A stretch of 64,000 nucleotides of DNA. Origin: Siphonodentalium dalli (Eukaryota > Mollusca > Scaphopoda > Gadilida > Siphonodentaliidae). Positions within the stretch are counted from its first letter, which is position 1; each line of letters starts with the position of its first letter. The stretch covers positions 50,755,899 to 50,819,898 of the forward strand of contig CP136067.1 in the NCBI GenBank assembly GCA_032622095.1, in the 5' to 3' direction. Under the pieces are notes generated by a model. It saw only the letters and a program-made list of their open reading frames with translations. It did no database searches and had not been told where the DNA came from. This document shows positions 32,339 through 41,659 of this stretch, one piece after another. The position numbers and the translations under genes were made by a program.

Positions 32339-32489
32339 TTATTTTGACTGACCTAAGACGCTGTCGTACATGATCACTACTAACGCTGATTTGTTGACAA
32401 CTGGCAGAAATTAATCCGTTTTGGCAATTTTGCAGCTGGCTTTTTTGCTGTTTGCAGTGCAATATTACTAGCGTATGAATGTGTCCTTA

Positions 32490-32950
32490 CTATACACGAT
32501 TAGCGATGTTTGTTGACAAATTACTCTTAACAATTTTGTTTTTTAAAACAAAATAATGGTTTCAACACATTTAGATGTTGCAGAGCTATAAATAATTAAA
32601 GCCACATGGCGGTTTGCGCTCCAAAATAAACATAATATTATTCGCTTTTGAATTTTTCTCATTATCGAAATAGGTCGATAAATATCTGATCTACGTTTCT
32701 ACGAACAGTATGTAACCCAAACGAGACGCATTGAAGTAATGCAAAATACAACTGTGAATACGATGTTTGTGTCCCAAACACAAAAAAACCGGCATTTGCG
32801 CGACATGGAACAGAAAAATAGGGTTCCGTGGTAGTCAATTCCTGTTATGGTAGCAATAAAGAGCGTTTGTCTGACTTCTGGTGAAAAGCTGAAAACAGCT
32901 GAAAAATGGCTAAGTGTTTTTCAGAGCATATGAAGCCGGTATATCAATCG
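32490..32950. other. No feature recognised
   Basis: AT-rich sequence without a credible gene or element. Confidence 0.4.
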
Positions 32951-33030
32951 AGATAGAGAGAGAGAGATATAGAGAGAGAGAGAGAGAAGAGAGTGAGATA
33001 GATAGAGATAGAGAGCGAGAGAGAGAGAGC

Positions 33031-33070
<40 letters not shown>

Positions 33071-33144
33071 GATAGAGAGAGAGAGAAGAGAGAGAGATAG
33101 ATAGAGATAGATAGAGAGAGAGAGAGCGAGAGAGAGAGCGCGAT

Positions 33145-33191
<47 letters not shown>
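32951..33191. repeat. (GA)n microsatellite
   Basis: About 240 bp of AG dinucleotides with scattered AT and CG changes (GATAGATAGAGA patches). The serine/leucine-rich open frame on the other strand is an artefact of the repeat. Confidence 0.95.
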
Positions 33192-34260
33192 ACGAGGGAT
33201 GTTTAAACATGGTTTACGGGGAAACCGCGCCGTCTTTAGACCTGGCCTGTGGGGACTTATGTTTTATGGGGACCTACTCTCCTGGCCCATAAACCGGATG
33301 GTGTTTTCTGTGTGTAAAACTACGTAAGTGGATTCATTGTGACTACTGTGATACAAATAATTATATTCCCAGTCAGAAATATTATGAAATTAGTATCAGT
33401 TGGGAATAAAATGCATTTTTAAGAATAGTATTGGGTGACAATTTACCAGATTGAGTTATCCCCCTTCGGCCACTGACCAGATTTGACTAATACTGGCATG
33501 GGTTCATTTAGGGTCAACACGTTTTATGTGCGTTTTATGTGCGCTATCAATTGGCACCATCTGGGATGTTGGGAACTGAACACGAAGGGTCATCCATTAA
33601 AGATTATAGATTTTGACAGCTATATATACAATTAAATTGCTTTCACATATAAATGACCGCACATACTATTATTATCTCGTCATGGTCGTACGAGCTGCAT
33701 GCATGAGGGTAAGCCAGGCGGCTGCGTGAAGCCCCCCCCCCCCCATCCCCGCCAATCTAAAATTTTCAGAAACAGAACATGAGGGAAATTTTAGATATTG
33801 GGGCATAAATCTGTATTAAATTTCACATAAAATAAAGCAGTATGGGGGTGGGTACCTAAATTTTGGTAGTACAAAATTTGCGGATTTGGGTGGGTCCCAA
33901 AAGTTCCCGAACGCAGAAAATAAGCATACGTTCCTGGAGTTTTTTCCCACCCACCCCCCTGGTTTTCCGCGTATAATATAATTATGGAAATACGTCGACA
34001 TAATGACATATAAAATTCGGTTTTTATATAAAATTGGATAAATACCAGCATCCCATCCGATCTATGGACGGGACATTCTATGTAGCACTCTACACTGCCT
34101 TTTAGTGTTTCGACCTATTTTGTCAACCAATTTAGAAATTGGTGAACCCGCAAGGTCTCATCAGCAGAGAGCGGAATTAAGATTCCTCAAAGTAACTGAG
34201 GGATCAACACATATAGGTATGTGTGCATGGTAGATACAGACTGTCTCAAGACAGCTGAAT
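33192..34260. other. Unrecognised sequence with a C14 run
   Basis: A C run at about 33730-33744 begins a stretch (to about 33990) rich in GGGTGGG words. It resembles, in reverse, the sequence following the G run at 17.05 kb. No gene was seen. Confidence 0.4.
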
Positions 34261-34266
34261 TGAGCG

Positions 34267-34566
34267 ATGGCCTTCAAGGCTTCGCATGTTGTTCATAGTA
34301 ACATGCCTATTATAATAGGCGTGAGTTATTGTGTCATTCGTTGTGAAATAGCAATAAGTCGGAAGCAACATTATGTGCAAGTTATCACAGACCCGAAGTT
34401 GTGTGGTCTGCACTTACTAGTAATATATATCGCTGGTCAATATAACACGTGCTCTGGTCGGCACGTGTTGCAACCGGTTCCCGAGCGTCACGTGGTGGAC
34501 TCTACACCAATCCCGAGTTTAAATTCGCGTTCCATAGCCACTGACATATTGGAGTGTAAATATTGA
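34267..34566 (+). CDS. Open frame with possible lectin-like C-terminal strands
   Basis: 99 codons. The middle reads YCVIRCEIAISRKQHYVQV, then DPKLCGLHLLVIYIAG. 'HYVQV', then LHLLVIYIAG, fits the final strands of an F-type lectin or F5/8-like domain (RYV-x-I ... LxLxEVxVxG), with two cysteines placed as in fucolectins. The tail (RHVLQPVPERHVVD) is unlike such domains and may be intron. I cannot show splice sites. Confidence 0.3.
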   Translation: MAFKASHVVHSNMPIIIGVSYCVIRCEIAISRKQHYVQVITDPKLCGLHLLVIYIAGQYNTCSGRHVLQPVPERHVVDSTPIPSLNSRSIATDILECKY

Positions 34567-34641
34567 CCGATGAATTGAATTGTTATAGCATGCAAATTTG
34601 TAAATTTTACATTGGTTTGTATGGAGGAACAGTTACTGTTA

Positions 34642-34888
34642 GGGTCCTGTGAATATCGGAAATTCCGAAACGTCGAATCGAAAATTGCTCCCTTGAATTC
34701 AATTGATTCAATTTGGAACCCAGACTATAACAACGGGTGAAGTTATTAACTAACGAGCCCAAACTGAACCTATTTCATTTTGGAATTAGTGAACCAAGAA
34801 CTTAAACAATAATAAAGCGATAGATGTGCACTTATGAAGAATATTAGTCGATTCGTTTTTCATCGAATCTTGATTATTCACAGGACCC
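34642..34888. mobile_element. TA-flanked MITE, GGGTCCTGTGAATA ends
   Basis: TA at 34640-34641 and 34889-34890. The left end is GGGTCCTGTGAATATC and the complement of the right end is GGGTCCTGTGAATAATC. Weaker similarity continues inside (CGTCGAATCGAAAA against its counterpart). Length 247 bp. The TA duplication suggests Tc1/mariner-type transposition, but the GGG start is not typical, so the superfamily is open. Confidence 0.65.
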
Positions 34889-34893
34889 TAAAT

Positions 34894-35553
34894 CACAGTG
34901 GTGCAATATCGGTGGCGAAAACGGTGGCGATGTAAAAAATGTTAATAAATTTAGTCGCCGCCGGCATAAATTCGTCGCCGGCATAAATTTTTTTTTAATA
35001 TCTAGGCAATACAGATCTCCCGATTGACTTCCCTTATGTCAAATTTAATAATATAAGTACCCACGCGTCATTACATATTAATTTAGAATGCATAAACTAA
35101 GAGAAATCACGAAAATACCCACGGCTTTCACATCAAATTAGGTCGATTGAACAAGTTCACTATTCGAACCTTCAATCATGTACCATATAGATATACGCCG
35201 GCCCGTCCTTCCCGTTGTAAAGGCTTAATGTATTGTTTAATTGTAATGGATATTGGGGTCGGGCGGGTTGGTGGCTTCATGTATGCTCGAATACCACAGT
35301 ATAAGTAGTGAAATGGGTTAATAAATATAAACAATCACGCGTAATAACAAATTCAATCACCACATATCGTATGTCCCAGCGTACGTTATTATATTCCAAA
35401 GCAATCGGATGAAATATCAGTAAACACAAACGTAACACATGTGATGTAAAACGTGATTTCTGACATACATACTCATCAAAACATCGCCCGTCGCCATCTT
35501 CAAAATCACCACCGTTTTCGCCACCGTTGCGCCACCGATCTTGCACCACCGTG
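34894..35553. mobile_element. TIR element with CACAGTG/CACGGTG ends and 5-bp duplication
   Basis: TAAAT at 34889-34893 and 35554-35558 exactly flanks the ends CACAGTGGTGCAATATC and (complement of the right) CACGGTGGTGCAAGATC. The similarity runs on through GGTGGCGAAAACGGTGG. Length 660 bp, no transposase. CACAGTG equals the V(D)J recombination signal heptamer. Transib and RAG-like elements have CAC-starting ends and 5-bp duplications, so this is probably a non-autonomous member of that group (inference). Confidence 0.7.
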
Positions 35554-35599
35554 TAAATAATTGAAATGCGTAAGATTTGGGTATTATTTATAGAATTCC

Positions 35600-36240
35600 C
35601 CCTGATATACCACCATTCAATTTGGCCGAAAATTACACGAAAAAGTCCCTATTATTGCAATAAGCCCGTATTGGATTTATAATTCAGAACACCATAATCA
35701 GACTTTTCCGTTACTTAGTAAAAGATGGTTTCAAGCTTAAATTGAATGTTTATTTTCAGCGTTATGTGGGACAATTTCATATTGATATAATCGCATATAG
35801 TGCTGAAAACGATGACCCCAAATACTCTCGTATATAAGAATGAAAACAAAAAATAAATTAGCTCTATATATGGGCTGAAAGCGAACAACAAATATTATAT
35901 ATATTCCATATGAACTTATTTTCACGAAACAGGCTAGGATACTGCGTGTGTATTTTCAACATATTCTCCTGAAATAATATCATATATACCATATTGTTGC
36001 GATGAGCCCGTATTGGGCGTAATTCATAACATCAAAACATTCCGTTAATTCACTAGATTCGTGCTTAATTTTAATTATATATTTTCAGCTCTATATCACT
36101 ATATGGTACTAATTCATTTTGAAATATTCCATAATGGTGCTGAAAACGATGACACCAAAAAGTCTCGTATAGCGTGTATAGAGATGAACACGAGACACAA
36201 ATAAGCTTTATGGGCTGAAAAGGAAAAATCATTGAGGCCA
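35600..36240. repeat. Diverged ~344-bp tandem duplication
   Basis: AAGCCCGTATTGG (35664) and GAGCCCGTATTGG (about 36005) start matching blocks that share TTTTCAGC, GTGCTGAAAACGATGAC and a closing TATGGGCTGAAA. No coding sense was seen. Confidence 0.6.
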
Positions 36241-36290
36241 CTATGTGCTGATTTCATGGGGCCAGGCTGGTATTTCTTATACAAGCGAAA

Positions 36291-37349
36291 GTGTGTCTGG
36301 TACAAACATGTAACTACACTTTTTTGGGAATAAATTTTACCAGAACAGGTTCTTTTAAAAATGCAATGTCTGACCTAAGTGCGAAAGGAAGGAAAGCTAT
36401 GTATTCCTTGTTTGACGCGTTCAAAACAACCTCATTACCACCAATTAAAATAATGTTGAAGTTATATGATAAACTAATCAAACCAATTCAGCTCTACGGT
36501 AGCGAACTATGGGGATCTTATATGTTAAAAAGTAATGCGGACAAATCAGAGTTGGAACAGTTACATATTAAATTCTGCAAACAAGTACTAGGTGTCGGAA
36601 AATTCGCCTCAAACCAAGCCGTTCGCGCGGAGCTTGGGAGATTCCCTTTAACACATGATGCCATCTTAAGAACAGCGTCTTACGCAACGAAATTACTCTC
36701 ACCAGATGTTGGCGGTCTTTTATCGCAAGCTATTAAAGATCAACACCTACTTCCCGCTGATATGTCTATCTTTTCATTTCCGCAAATTATTGATATGTCC
36801 AATATCACAAACCAGACAAACCCATTGACATTTATGATTAATTTGAAAAAACAAACTGAAGGAAATGCATGTATGTAAGTTTGTAGACAGTATGGCCGAT
36901 AATACCGAAAAAGATAAGAAAAACAAATTAAGGACTTATCGGGTTGTGAAACGAAATATTAGTTTAGAATTATATTTGGAATGCACGCACTCTGCTAAGG
37001 ATCGAAATATGTTCACTAGACTACGCATAAGTAATCACAATCTTGCAATTGAAAAAGGAAGACATTGTCAACCTAAAATACCTCTTGAAAACGAGTATGC
37101 AAATGTAGTACATCAACGATCGAGGATGAATTTCACTTTTTAATGGAATGTCCAATATATAGTACCTTGCGATCAGAGATCAATAAAATAATGACAAAGC
37201 ATTCAAAGGCATATAATAACTTGGATGATATACATAAGTTTAAGATGATATTGAGGAACGATAACAGATCAAATTGTGCGAAAGTCTGCAGCTTGATCCG
37301 ACAGTACTTTCAGTTTAGATCAGAATATCAAATTGGATGCAACAATTGA
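36291..37349 (+). pseudogene. Non-LTR ORF2 C-terminus, 5'-truncated, three frames
   Basis: It starts in the thumb region after the catalytic core: YTFLGINFTRTGSFKN, then IMLKLYDKLIKPIQLYGSEL (the 'LYGSE' block), EQLHIKFCKQVLGVGKFAS and NQAVRAELGRFPL. The first frame ends at about 36876, the second runs to 37143 (NKLRTYRVVKRNISLELYL, TRLRISNHNLAIEKGRH), and the third to 37349. The CCHC motif survives only if a one-base shift near 37090 is allowed (C-x-C-x9-H-x4-C, about 37098-37151). It is closest to the fragment at 21.2-22.1 kb. Confidence 0.8.
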
Positions 37350-37545
37350 TCTATTTAATTTTTTATGTTGTTATATTTTCCTTGAAATAACTATACTTCA
37401 ATAATCACAATGAATGTATACATTATATAATATGATGTATGTGAAATGAAAATGTACTATTATGTTCATTGTAAAAGCATTCTGCCCGGAAGGGTGTTCA
37501 TTGCTAATAAATCTATTCTATTCTATTCTATTCTATTCTATCGAT
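37350..37545 (+). mobile_element. 3' UTR and (TCTAT)n tail
   Basis: The 3' UTR ends AATAAA at 37507-37512, followed at once by about seven TCTAT pentamers to about 37542. A signal directly joined to a microsatellite marks the 3' end of the inserted retrotransposon. Confidence 0.75.
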
Positions 37546-38089
37546 TCCATACCATACCTAGACACATTTATTGTTGTTATACCGGCGTTCAAATGCATGA
37601 TATTGGACTACGACCTATAATTGGTTCAAGGTGTAATCCATATAACTGCATTGCCAACGGATCAACAACGCATCTACAACGTCCACAGTTGACTTATTCA
37701 GCGTGTATTAAATAGCATGATGTCAGGGACGTAGCTACAGGTGGATGTAGGGGGTGTGACACCCCCAATATTTGGCCAAATTTCAACTTTTGGCAATTCC
37801 GAGGAAAACAATCTAAATTTTGGAATTTTTAGACTGTGAACAAGATGAATTTGGCAAGAGATCACTAAGTTCTTACCTGTACATTTTATTTTAGTTGGTA
37901 AATCGGAATCCTAGATGGTTTAGGAAGTTCCGTCGAAAAATGTGGTCCGAATCAGGGAATTTCTTAAATTTCCCGAATTTTCGGTACAGGGCGGTATTAA
38001 TTAATGGTCCAAAATAGCATGTTTAATTAATTTAATGGAAATAATTTTGGTGATTAACGGACGAAATGAATGACGGACGAACTCCACCC
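37546..38089. other. No gene; possible hAT-like end
   Basis: CAGGGACGTAGCTAC at about 37725 resembles hAT-type ends. A similar CAGGGACGTG occurs at about 31768. No right end or 8-bp duplication was found for either. Confidence 0.25.
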
Positions 38090-38546
38090 TGTTACAAATT
38101 AAAAACATACAGACAATTTAAGACTGAGACGAAATTAGAAGACTACTTAAATGAATGTAAAATAACAAAACCTTGGGAATCACTTACACGGCTATGAATC
38201 GGTTCCCATGCAGTCGTTGGGAATTGAACGAGGTCGTCATCAAAATGTTGACGAACAATATCGCATTTGCGAACTGTGCAATGAGAAGGATGACGAATTA
38301 CATCTTATTACGAGCTGTTCATTACTCGCACAAGAACGAACCCATCACTTTAACAAACTACCATATAATATACAACAACTATCGGGGTTAGATCAGTTCA
38401 ATCGCATACTGCAATGTACTGATCCGCTTTTCATAAATGCCCTTGCCCGTTTTATTCATCACGGATTAGAAAAAAAGGGAATATGGCAACCTAGTCCAGA
38501 ACTACTACAAAGAATAGGAAACCATACGAGAGTAAGCGCCCCTTAA
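38090..38546 (+). pseudogene. Non-LTR ORF2 C-terminal fragment with CCHC motif
   Basis: Coding from about 38091 (YKLKTYRQFKTETKLEDYL) to a TGA at about 38196, then shifted by one base: GIERGRHQNVDEQYRI and the CELCNEKDDELHLITSC motif (C-x2-C-x7-H-x4-C), to a TAA at 38546. Only the last ~150 codons of ORF2 are present. It is related to the 21-kb and 36-kb fragments by the 'LKTYR' and 'IExGRH' blocks. Confidence 0.75.
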
Positions 38547-38722
38547 TTAATGACCTAAAATACTACCAGTCATCACCATAAACTAATTATGTACCTGCTT
38601 ATCTCATGTATTATATTTAAGTATGCTCTGTTGTTACCTATTGTCTTTTATTACCTATTATTTCATGTATGTGTACGCTTGATCGTTTGATGCAAAAGTA
38701 CAAATAAATTGATTAATTGAGT
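38547..38722 (+). mobile_element. 3' UTR and tail of the 38-kb fragment
   Basis: Ends GATGCAAAAGTACAAATAAA, then TTGATTAATTGA. The same end phrase (ATGTAAAAGTACAATAAA, then TTGATT repeats) occurs at 44.18 kb, so the two fragments share a 3' end family. Confidence 0.65.
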
Positions 38723-39138
38723 AAATTACTGGAGTGTTGGTCGATTGATTGATTTAATAAAACATCTTAAATCACATGTGTTAGCTAGATGTGAATAGTT
38801 ATCAATAATAATGCTGGATATGCCCAAAATAACTTTTTACATGCGAAGATATCTAATTCGTGAAAAGTGTCAAATCTGAGAATGAATTATATCACTTTAA
38901 GAGATGATATATTTTCGTTTTCGTGAAGTGGCAATCCAAGTGTGGCCTTAAATGACTTAGTGACATAGTACATATCCCTACTCTAAGGAGCCGACCTTAC
39001 ATGTGTGCTACAAAGAGTAACCAACTAACTGTAACACGCTGTTAGAGCATACAGCAATTACTTAATATGGCCGGTAATAAATACCCCCTCCTATTACCAG
39101 TTTTACCACGTGGTGTCCATGATCTCGCGAGACCTATA
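38723..39138. other. No gene recognised
   Basis: AT-rich sequence between two retrotransposon fragments. The start of the frame at 39067 is not credible as coding. Confidence 0.4.
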
Positions 39139-39221
39139 GGTTACAAACAACTAATTATTGTACATATGCCTCGATACACCTTCACGACCACGCCCACACA
39201 AATCTATGGCTCCAATGAAAA
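39139..39221 (+). repeat. 83-bp direct repeat, left copy
   Basis: Matches 41089-41171 with about three mismatches (both contain CCTCGATACACCTTCACGAC). The two copies flank the retrotransposon fragment at 39222-41088, and may be an exceptionally long target-site duplication. Confidence 0.85.
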
Positions 39222-40570
39222 TCTTACATCACGTATAATATCTATTAGCCAGGGAACAAGGCAGGGAAGTACCCTCGCTCCGATTTTCTACGCCATCTAC
39301 ATAGACAGTTTGCTCAGTGAGCTCGAACACTCGAACTTTGGTTTCAGGCTGCTAAATATCAACTGCTCGTCTCCCACACAGGCAGATGATATGACCCTCC
39401 TCTCGCTTTCATCATATGGAATACAAAAAATGTGTAATATATGTGGCAATTACAGTAAAAAATGGCGATTTATGTATAACCAACAGAAATGTCAGGTAAT
39501 TATCTTCAATGAGAAATCTAAATACGCCTCTATCAATCGCACATGGATGCTAAATGGCATAGCTGTTAATACAACGGATTCAGTCACGCACCTGGGCATA
39601 CCATTACACAAAAGTGACTTTCCAAACACTCTTACAGAAAGTGTCAGCTCAAAAATTCGGTCGACATATCTTATGTTAAGCACTGCTGGTCTGTACGCAG
39701 GAGGCATAACACCTCAGAGTTCAATGGTAATGTATAAATCAGTGGTACTTTCTCGTGGACTTTACGGTTCAGAATTTCTCTGTGGCTTATCAGCCTCTAA
39801 CTTGATCAAGCTCGAAAGAGTTCACAGATTCAAGTTAGTATTGATGCCAGAAAAATTTCACTCTTTGGAGCCCTTTGTCGACTAACGCCTGGAAAGGCTT
39901 GTAAAACAATCTTTGATTACGTTTACTCACAGAACCCGACAACAACTGTTATTGGCGAAGTATTTTCATTACTCGTGAAATACAACTTGACTGATGGAGT
40001 ATATGAGTACATCAGGTATGGCGTATTTCTCTCGAAAGAGTCGTGGAAGGCGCTAACGAGAAATAATATTCGAAACACAACCGAGTCAGATTGGAAAATT
40101 AGAACGGAAATTGACCCATCATTCAATCGGTTTCGGAATGTACATGACAACCTAAACATGTCTGATCTTTGGCGACTCTGTCGAAAATTTTCACATAATA
40201 AACATTCCTATCTAACCACAGCTCTTGTGATCGATGCAACAACGTACTTAAACGAAGCACTTATCCAGTGTCCTAACTGCTATAAAATGTACCTTGATAA
40301 AGTACAGCACGTTCTCATTGAATGCAGTTCCCTGACATCACTACGGAATAATATGTTTTTTTGATATTATTGATCGTTATGGCGTAGAATGTTTTATCAA
40401 GATTGATGATCTTTCATTGGACGAAATGATCTTGCTTCATTTGACTCATATTACTGGTGATATGTGTACAGCAGTTGATGATGTATACGTCTTTCTGGAC
40501 TTCATGGTAACGATTACTGCCAAATTATGGATGTGGTACAATGCACTCTTGCAGGGAAATATTTCCTAGT
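39222..40570 (+). pseudogene. Reverse transcriptase C-terminal half with QADD, frameshifted
   Basis: Begins in motif B (ISISQGTRQGSTLAPIFYAI, then YIDSLLSELE). Motif C reads PTQADDMTLLSLS at 39379-39390, with both catalytic Asp kept and Gln in place of Tyr. The thumb has KWRFMYNQQKCQVIIFNE and VTHLGIPLHKSDF. A frame shift near 39860 leads to ALCRLTPGKACKTIFDYVYS and on to the CPNCYKMYLDKVQHVLIEC motif (C-x2-C-x9-H-x4-C). A second shift in a T6 run at about 40363 leads to a final frame ending TAG at about 40570. It differs enough from its neighbours to be a separate family. Confidence 0.8.
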
Positions 40571-40596
40571 CCATTGAATAATACAAATCAGTCAGC

Positions 40597-40935
40597 CCAT
40601 CATCATCATCATCATCATTATCATCATCATCGTCGTCACCACCATCGACATAATCATCGTAATCATCATCGCCGTCGTCCATGTCATCATCATAATCTTC
40701 ATCGTCGTCATCGCCACCGTCATCATTGACGTCATCGTCATAATCTAATTTCCTCATCTTCAACATCATTTTCATCATCATGTACATCATCATCATCGTC
40801 ATCATTATCATTATCATCATCATCAATATAGTCATCTTCTTCCTCACGTTCAACATTAACATCGTCATCATCGATCAACGTCGTCGTTCTCAACATCATC
40901 CCAATCATCATCATCATCGTCAGTATATCCACCAT
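40597..40935. repeat. (CAT)n/(ATC)n microsatellite
   Basis: About 340 bp of CAT/ATC triplets with CGT and CAC changes, in the 3' part of the retrotransposon fragment. Histidine- or aspartate-rich frames here are artefacts of the repeat. Confidence 0.95.
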
Positions 40936-41088
40936 TGTAGAAATGTAAATACGTCTTGCTTATCATATTTATTTGTGTTGTTTCTATAAAATTTAATTAT
41001 GATATCTATTCATTGTGTTGTGCATAACAATGTTATATTCTTTGTAAAATCTTCAATATCTGGAGGAGAAAAAAATATAATAATAACA

Positions 41089-41171
41089 GGTTACAAACAA
41101 CTAATTATTTTACATATGCCTCGATACACCTTCACGACCACGCCCACACCAATATATGGCTCCAATGAAAA
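41089..41171 (+). repeat. 83-bp direct repeat, right copy
   Basis: Second copy of 39139-39221. Identity is high (three visible mismatches), and it starts right after the A-rich end of the retrotransposon fragment. Confidence 0.85.
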
Positions 41172-41655
41172 CGTTAAATTTGGGGCCGTGATCGGTACTC
41201 ATTCGCGACTTGTTGGACCCAAAACAAATCACGGGTAAACGACTCAGCTTGCAAGTTACATAGCCAAACTAGCGAATATACAATATATACACACACAAAT
41301 ATAACAAAAGTGTCCAAATTAGCCTCAAATAAGAATAATTCGGGCAGAAATGTGGAAACTATTGTAATGTGCAACAATTTTCCCTGAAATATCATTCAAT
41401 TTGCCAGAAAATTTCCCGAATAGGCTGGAATAGGACCATAACAAATCTCCAGTTTGCCCGAATGTTGAACTTTCTACCCGATTTGGGGGGGGGGCTGCAG
41501 CCTCCAGCCCCCCACGGCCCATGATTGTGACAGAGCGGTATAAATACAACAATTAACAGAGAACATAAATATATCAAATTGAAATTTCACATAATATTGT
41601 CAGGTAAATTGTTAATCCGATTTCCCCTCGGACTATATGCCTATACTGATTGCAC
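41172..41655. other. No gene; G-run patch
   Basis: A run of about 10 G at 41485-41495 is followed by CTGCAGCCTCCAGCCCCCC, a short imperfect palindrome. Nothing coding was seen. Confidence 0.4.
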
Positions 41656-41659
41656 ATAT

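Larger units (their letters stand above)
30392..32486. mobile_element. Possible Harbinger-like element with nested insertions
   Basis: 30392-30440 (GGTACGTTCATACGCTGG, then AATTGCACTGCAAAC) recurs in reverse complement at about 32440-32486. Between them lie the 413-bp TTA-flanked MITE, a SINE and an open frame with slight PIF/Harbinger character. The target duplication is not clean (AAT on the left, TTA on the right), so the boundary is provisional. Confidence 0.45.
39222..41088 (+). mobile_element. 5'-truncated non-LTR element between 83-bp direct repeats
   Basis: It contains the C-terminal half of ORF2 (39222-40570), a 3' region with an expanded (CAT)n repeat (40597-40935), and an end AAAAAATATAATAATAACA just before the right direct repeat. 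Truncation at the 5' side, a repetitive 3' end and flanking direct repeats are what target-primed reverse transcription leaves. Confidence 0.7.

Noticed and set aside
32944-33210. Leucine/serine-repeat protein on the minus strand
   Set aside because: It is the (GA)n microsatellite read as codons and has no protein signal.
37720-38050. A complete hAT element
   Set aside because: Only a CAGGGACGTAGC-like left end was seen, with no matching right end or 8-bp duplication.
39067-39138. Start of the retrotransposon protein at the first Met
   Set aside because: Homology to reverse transcriptase begins only after the 83-bp direct repeat. The upstream codons are read-through of flanking DNA.
40541-40935. 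Histidine-rich and aspartate-rich proteins on both strands
   Set aside because: They are frames through the CAT/ATC triplet repeat.
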